Translations under genes and position numbers: made by a program
Origin: Bacillota bacterium
Lineage (GTDB): Bacteria; Bacillota; Desulfitobacteriia; Desulfitobacteriales; Desulfitobacteriaceae
Length of the DNA: 7,278 nucleotides
Assembly (NCBI GenBank): GCA_021849995.1
Contig: JAJZSC010000157.1
Coordinates: 1 to 7,278 of the forward strand
Direction: 5' to 3'
The notes under the pieces: model-generated
Database searches by the model: none
Told to the model about the DNA's origin: nothing
Seen by the model: the letters and a program-made list of their open reading frames with translations, nothing else
Shown here: piece after piece, positions 5,344-7,278 of the stretch
Layout: each line of letters opens with the position of its first letter
How positions within the stretch are numbered: position 1 is the stretch's first letter

Positions 5344-5367
5344 TACGGTAGCCAAATATAAAGATCT

Positions 5368-5400
5368 ACTAGAGTACTAATTTAGCTCTAGTTTTTTTGT
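5368..5400 (+). terminator. Rho-independent terminator between the oxidoreductase and HD-domain genes
   Basis: ACTAGAG (5368-5374) and CTCTAGT (5386-5392) form a 7-bp stem with an 11-base loop, running directly into seven Ts (5392-5398) and GTTTT. It separates the oxidoreductase gene from the following leader and HD-domain gene, making them distinct transcription units. Confidence 0.75.
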
Positions 5401-5518
5401 TTTCAGTGCTTAGAACTGTTATGTTAATTATTTCCAATACCTGGTCTAGTCTCGAGAGGAATCCCATAAGGATAGTCTAAAGGGAGACTCTCCAAAGGAG
5501 TACGAGAGGTGATTGGGA
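5401..5518 (+). promoter_or_regulatory. Structured leader with two Shine-Dalgarno-like sites upstream of the HD-domain gene
   Basis: The leader has several competing pairings. TCTCGAGA (5450-5457) is a palindrome. ATCC/GGAT (5461-5464/5470-5473) can pair. GGATAGTCT (5470-5478) pairs with AGACTCTCC (5485-5493) around AAAGGG with one T/C mismatch. CTCC (5490-5493) can instead pair with GGAG (5497-5500), and CTCTC (5488-5492) with GAGAG (5504-5508), covering the gene's own ribosome binding site AGAGGTGA (5505-5512). Such mutually exclusive pairings suggest mRNA-level control. No known riboswitch consensus is recognised. A promoter is not clear; TTGTTT (5397-5402) with TATGTT (about 5420-5425) is weak. 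Confidence 0.4.
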
Positions 5519-7063
5519 ATGGAAATGATTGAAAAAGCTCGTGAGATTGCCAGGAATGCTCATCTTGGTCAAAAGAGAAAAGGGACAGGTGTTCCCTATA
5601 TTACTCATCCGATGGAAGTAGGGGACATTCTTCAGTCAGTTGGGTGTTCACCTGAAGTGATTGCAGCAGGGCTTTTGCATGACACAATTGAAGATACAAA
5701 TCTGACCCTGGCAGATATCGAAAGGGAATTTAACCTAGATGTTGCACGTATAGTAAAAGGTTGTTCAGAGCCTCATAAGTGCTTACCTTGGATGGTTCGA
5801 AAAGAATATACTCTTAAACTTCTTAAAACTGCTTCATCCTCAATCCGAATAGTTTCGCTTGCGGATAAGCTTCAAAATATCCGTTCTATAAAAACTGACC
5901 TGTTAGAATCTGGTCTGGATCTATGGCAGCGATTTAATGCTGGTAAGGACCTTCAAGCCTGGTATTACTTTAGCCTTTTAGATAGCTTGAAACCCATGGA
6001 CTCAGATTTCGCCGGATATGCAGAAACATACCTTGAGTTTCATCTAGTAGTTAAAGAGGTTTTTGATTTAAGTTATAATCCAAGTTACCAAGATAACTGC
6101 AATTTAAGGTACATCGAAAATTTCGGTTGTAGGGTCCAAGCTATAAAAATTAATCCTTTAACTTCAGGAGAAGATTTTTTTAAGGATTTTCTTCGTCAAT
6201 ACTTGATCCATCTTGCAAAAGAGAAAAAAGACGCACTCTTGTGGAGATTGGGTGAGGAACCTGGATTAAACAGTGAACAATTAAAGTCAGAGGTTTTATA
6301 TGAACCAATTTACCCTGTTTCGAGTTTAGCAGAACTATATAAACCTGCCCCAGAACTAGGGAGAAAAGCAAGAGAATCACAAGGTGACTTTAAAAATATT
6401 TTTAGAGATATCCCAAAATTATTTAGTAATAAACGCTGTGAGACCTTGGATATCATAGCTGGTTACCGCCCTTATCATTATAATGGCCCCACTTACGGAA
6501 TTTATATCGATCTGCTAAAGTTCACCATGTTTATTCGTTGGGTAATGGAGAAAGGCGGGTTAGGGATTGATGAAGCAAAAATCTTCGCTCTTGATATGGT
6601 CTTAACTCACCAGCGTTTTCATTATCTAGTGGAACTTTATGCGACTATGGCAGAATTATCCTCGGGTAATTTTGAGCTTTATGCAAATTATAAACAATTA
6701 TACAGCCAAGTTTGGAGTACTGAAGAGTGTATCGAAGAAACAATAGCTAATGATTTCTTGCTCTTGTCTCATCCAAACTGGGAGGTTAAAAAGTTAGAGC
6801 TTTTAGCTTATTACTTTGAGCGTCAACTGAACGGGTACCATGAGGCTAATGGTGTAACTTCTGATAATCGGCAGGATTTCTACTTAAGATTGGAGCTGGA
6901 GATGTTTCCCAAAAAAACACTGCCCAAGATTAATCAAATACTTGAGATCAATAAGCTTCCAATGGCTCAGCTTTCCCTAAGAAATATTCCAGTCTATTTG
7001 GTCGATGATACACGGAGTCAGAATGAGTTTAGATTGGTTAGGCTGTTTTTAGGACTTTCCTAA
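5519..7063 (+). CDS. SpoT/Mesh1-type HD domain protein fused to a zincin-like C-terminal region
   Basis: This is a 514-residue, apparently cytoplasmic protein. Residues 1-180 are an HD hydrolase domain of the RelA/SpoT/Mesh1 kind that removes the 3'-pyrophosphate of (p)ppGpp in known members: GQKRKGTGVPYITHP (H30), LLHDTIEDT (H54, D55, E58, D59) and LADKLQN (D116, N120). All expected metal-binding and catalytic positions appear present. No alarmone synthetase motif follows. Residues about 195-245 form an unrecognised mixed segment. Residues about 310-415 read GIYIDLLKF, then VLTHQRFHYLVELYATMAE (H364, H368, E379), then EECIEETIANDF (402-413). This order, a helix with HxxxH followed by a Glu-rich helix ending in AN, resembles gluzincin-like metallopeptidases, but the usual HExxH glutamate is Q365. 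The start is the ATG at 5519, 6 bases after AGAGGTGA; the in-frame TTG at 5513 is too close to that site. It is preceded by a structured leader and is probably a single-gene unit. Hydrolase substrate and C-terminal activity are unproven. Confidence 0.7.
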   Translation: MEMIEKAREIARNAHLGQKRKGTGVPYITHPMEVGDILQSVGCSPEVIAAGLLHDTIEDTNLTLADIEREFNLDVARIVKGCSEPHKCLPWMVRKEYTLKLLKTASSSIRIVSLADKLQNIRSIKTDLLESGLDLWQRFNAGKDLQAWYYFSLLDSLKPMDSDFAGYAETYLEFHLVVKEVFDLSYNPSYQDNCNLRYIENFGCRVQAIKINPLTSGEDFFKDFLRQYLIHLAKEKKDALLWRLGEEPGLNSEQLKSEVLYEPIYPVSSLAELYKPAPELGRKARESQGDFKNIFRDIPKLFSNKRCETLDIIAGYRPYHYNGPTYGIYIDLLKFTMFIRWVMEKGGLGIDEAKIFALDMVLTHQRFHYLVELYATMAELSSGNFELYANYKQLYSQVWSTEECIEETIANDFLLLSHPNWEVKKLELLAYYFERQLNGYHEANGVTSDNRQDFYLRLELEMFPKKTLPKINQILEINKLPMAQLSLRNIPVYLVDDTRSQNEFRLVRLFLGLS

Positions 7064-7085
7064 TAGAAATAAATTATTTTCAGAT

Positions 7086-7108
7086 AAAAGGATGCCATTG
7101 TATTAAAG
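7086..7108 (+). repeat. Right copy of a short direct repeat
   Basis: AAAAGGAT (7086-7093) runs directly into GCCATTGTATTAAAG (7094-7108), matching 71-78 and 85-99 exactly. It lies 22 bases past the stop codon of the HD-domain gene and overlaps the hairpin that follows that gene. Confidence 0.55.
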
Positions 7109-7128
7109 TCAACTTTTGGCTTTACAAT
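7097..7128 (+). terminator. Hairpin downstream of the HD-domain gene, possible terminator
   Basis: AAAGTCAA (7105-7112) pairs with TTGGCTTT (7116-7123) with one G-T pair and a CTT loop, and ATTGT (7097-7101) pairs with ACAAT (7124-7128) outside a three-base bulge. The tail TATTGCTTC is poor in Ts, so termination may be weak. Its left arm is shared with the direct repeat. Confidence 0.45.
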
Positions 7129-7278
7129 TATTGCTTCAGATTTTATGTTATAATTAAAATAACTGTAATTGGAAGAATCAATTTGTTTATTGAACGGAGG
7201 TTTCAACTGCTTTTCAGCTAAACGTTAAAAGTAGTTAATAATATATAAAACTATCTATAAAAAACTCACGCGTAAGCT
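7121..7278 (+). promoter_or_regulatory. Extended -10 promoter and untranslated leader of a gene beyond the window
   Basis: TGTTATAAT (7146-7154) is a perfect extended -10 element. A well-spaced -35 is not evident: TTTACA at 7121 is 22 bases away and TTGCTT at 7131 is 12, as often happens for extended -10 promoters. The leader has a GGAGG (7196-7200) with no ATG, GTG or TTG at usable distance, followed by a 10-position stem, AACTGCTTTT (7205-7214) with AAAAGTAGTT (7227-7236). The GGAGG may therefore be part of a regulatory fold rather than a translation start. No gene begins before the window ends. Confidence 0.5.

Noticed and set aside
5440..5460. Resemblance of CCTGGTCTAG-TCTCGAGAG to the ACTGGTCCGAGAG segment of the guanidine-I (ykkC) riboswitch
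   Set aside because: The partner segment (CTAGGGTTCC) and the conserved 3' ACGG part are missing, so only a short similarity remains.
6180..6380. Minus-strand frame of 66 codons inside the HD-fusion gene
   Set aside because: Antisense shadow with no supporting signals.
1..7278. CRISPR array, tRNA, rRNA, insertion sequence or transposase
   Set aside because: No spaced direct-repeat series, no tRNA cloverleaf, no rRNA sequence and no transposase-like protein seen on either strand.

Overview
The window looks like part of the chromosome of an anaerobic, low-GC Gram-positive bacterium of the Clostridia, probably Desulfosporosinus/Desulfitobacterium-like Peptococcaceae. The clues are AT-rich DNA, strong GGAGG-type ribosome binding sites, TTG and GTG start codons, Rho-independent terminators, a ferredoxin-linked 2-oxoacid oxidoreductase subunit and the tail of a probable TRAP-transporter binding protein. 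This assignment is inference; no rRNA or other marker gene is present.

Layout. Positions 1-71 (+) carry the last 22 codons of a probable DctP-type solute-binding protein. It converges on a minus-strand cluster read from about 4044 down to 105. In transcription order this holds a LarA-like (lactate racemase domain, nickel-pincer family) protein (4044-2779), an Nramp-superfamily membrane transporter lacking the usual metal-binding residues (2534-1113), and what is left of an mhpF-mhpE (acylating acetaldehyde dehydrogenase / 4-hydroxy-2-oxovalerate aldolase) pair (756-203). Tandem terminators end the cluster. Both mhp genes are deleted versions: MhpF has lost about half its length including the catalytic cysteine but keeps both ends in frame, and MhpE stops after 34 residues. 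The start/stop overlap and ribosome binding sites of the pair are still intact.

On the plus strand, after a 330-bp divergent intergenic region, come a 67-codon ORF of unknown function, an orphan thiamine-diphosphate/[4Fe-4S] beta subunit of a 2-oxoacid:ferredoxin oxidoreductase (4576-5313) that overlaps it by 4 bp, and two hairpins, the second a strong terminator. A structured leader then precedes a 514-residue protein (5519-7063) that joins a complete-looking SpoT/Mesh1-type HD (alarmone hydrolase-like) domain to a long C-terminal region with an HQxxH motif resembling a degenerate zincin metallopeptidase. The last 215 bases hold a hairpin, an extended -10 promoter and an untranslated leader for a gene beyond the window.

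How it may work together (inference): the LarA homologue and the Nramp-like carrier look like a small uptake-and-isomerisation unit for an organic acid or other hydroxylated compound. The mhpFE remnant suggests a former neighbouring route for 4-hydroxy-2-oxoacid cleavage to acyl-CoA. The plus-strand genes appear to be separate transcription units. The most novel items are the HD/zincin-like fusion, the LarA-like/non-canonical Nramp pairing, and the in-frame collapsed mhpF-mhpE locus.
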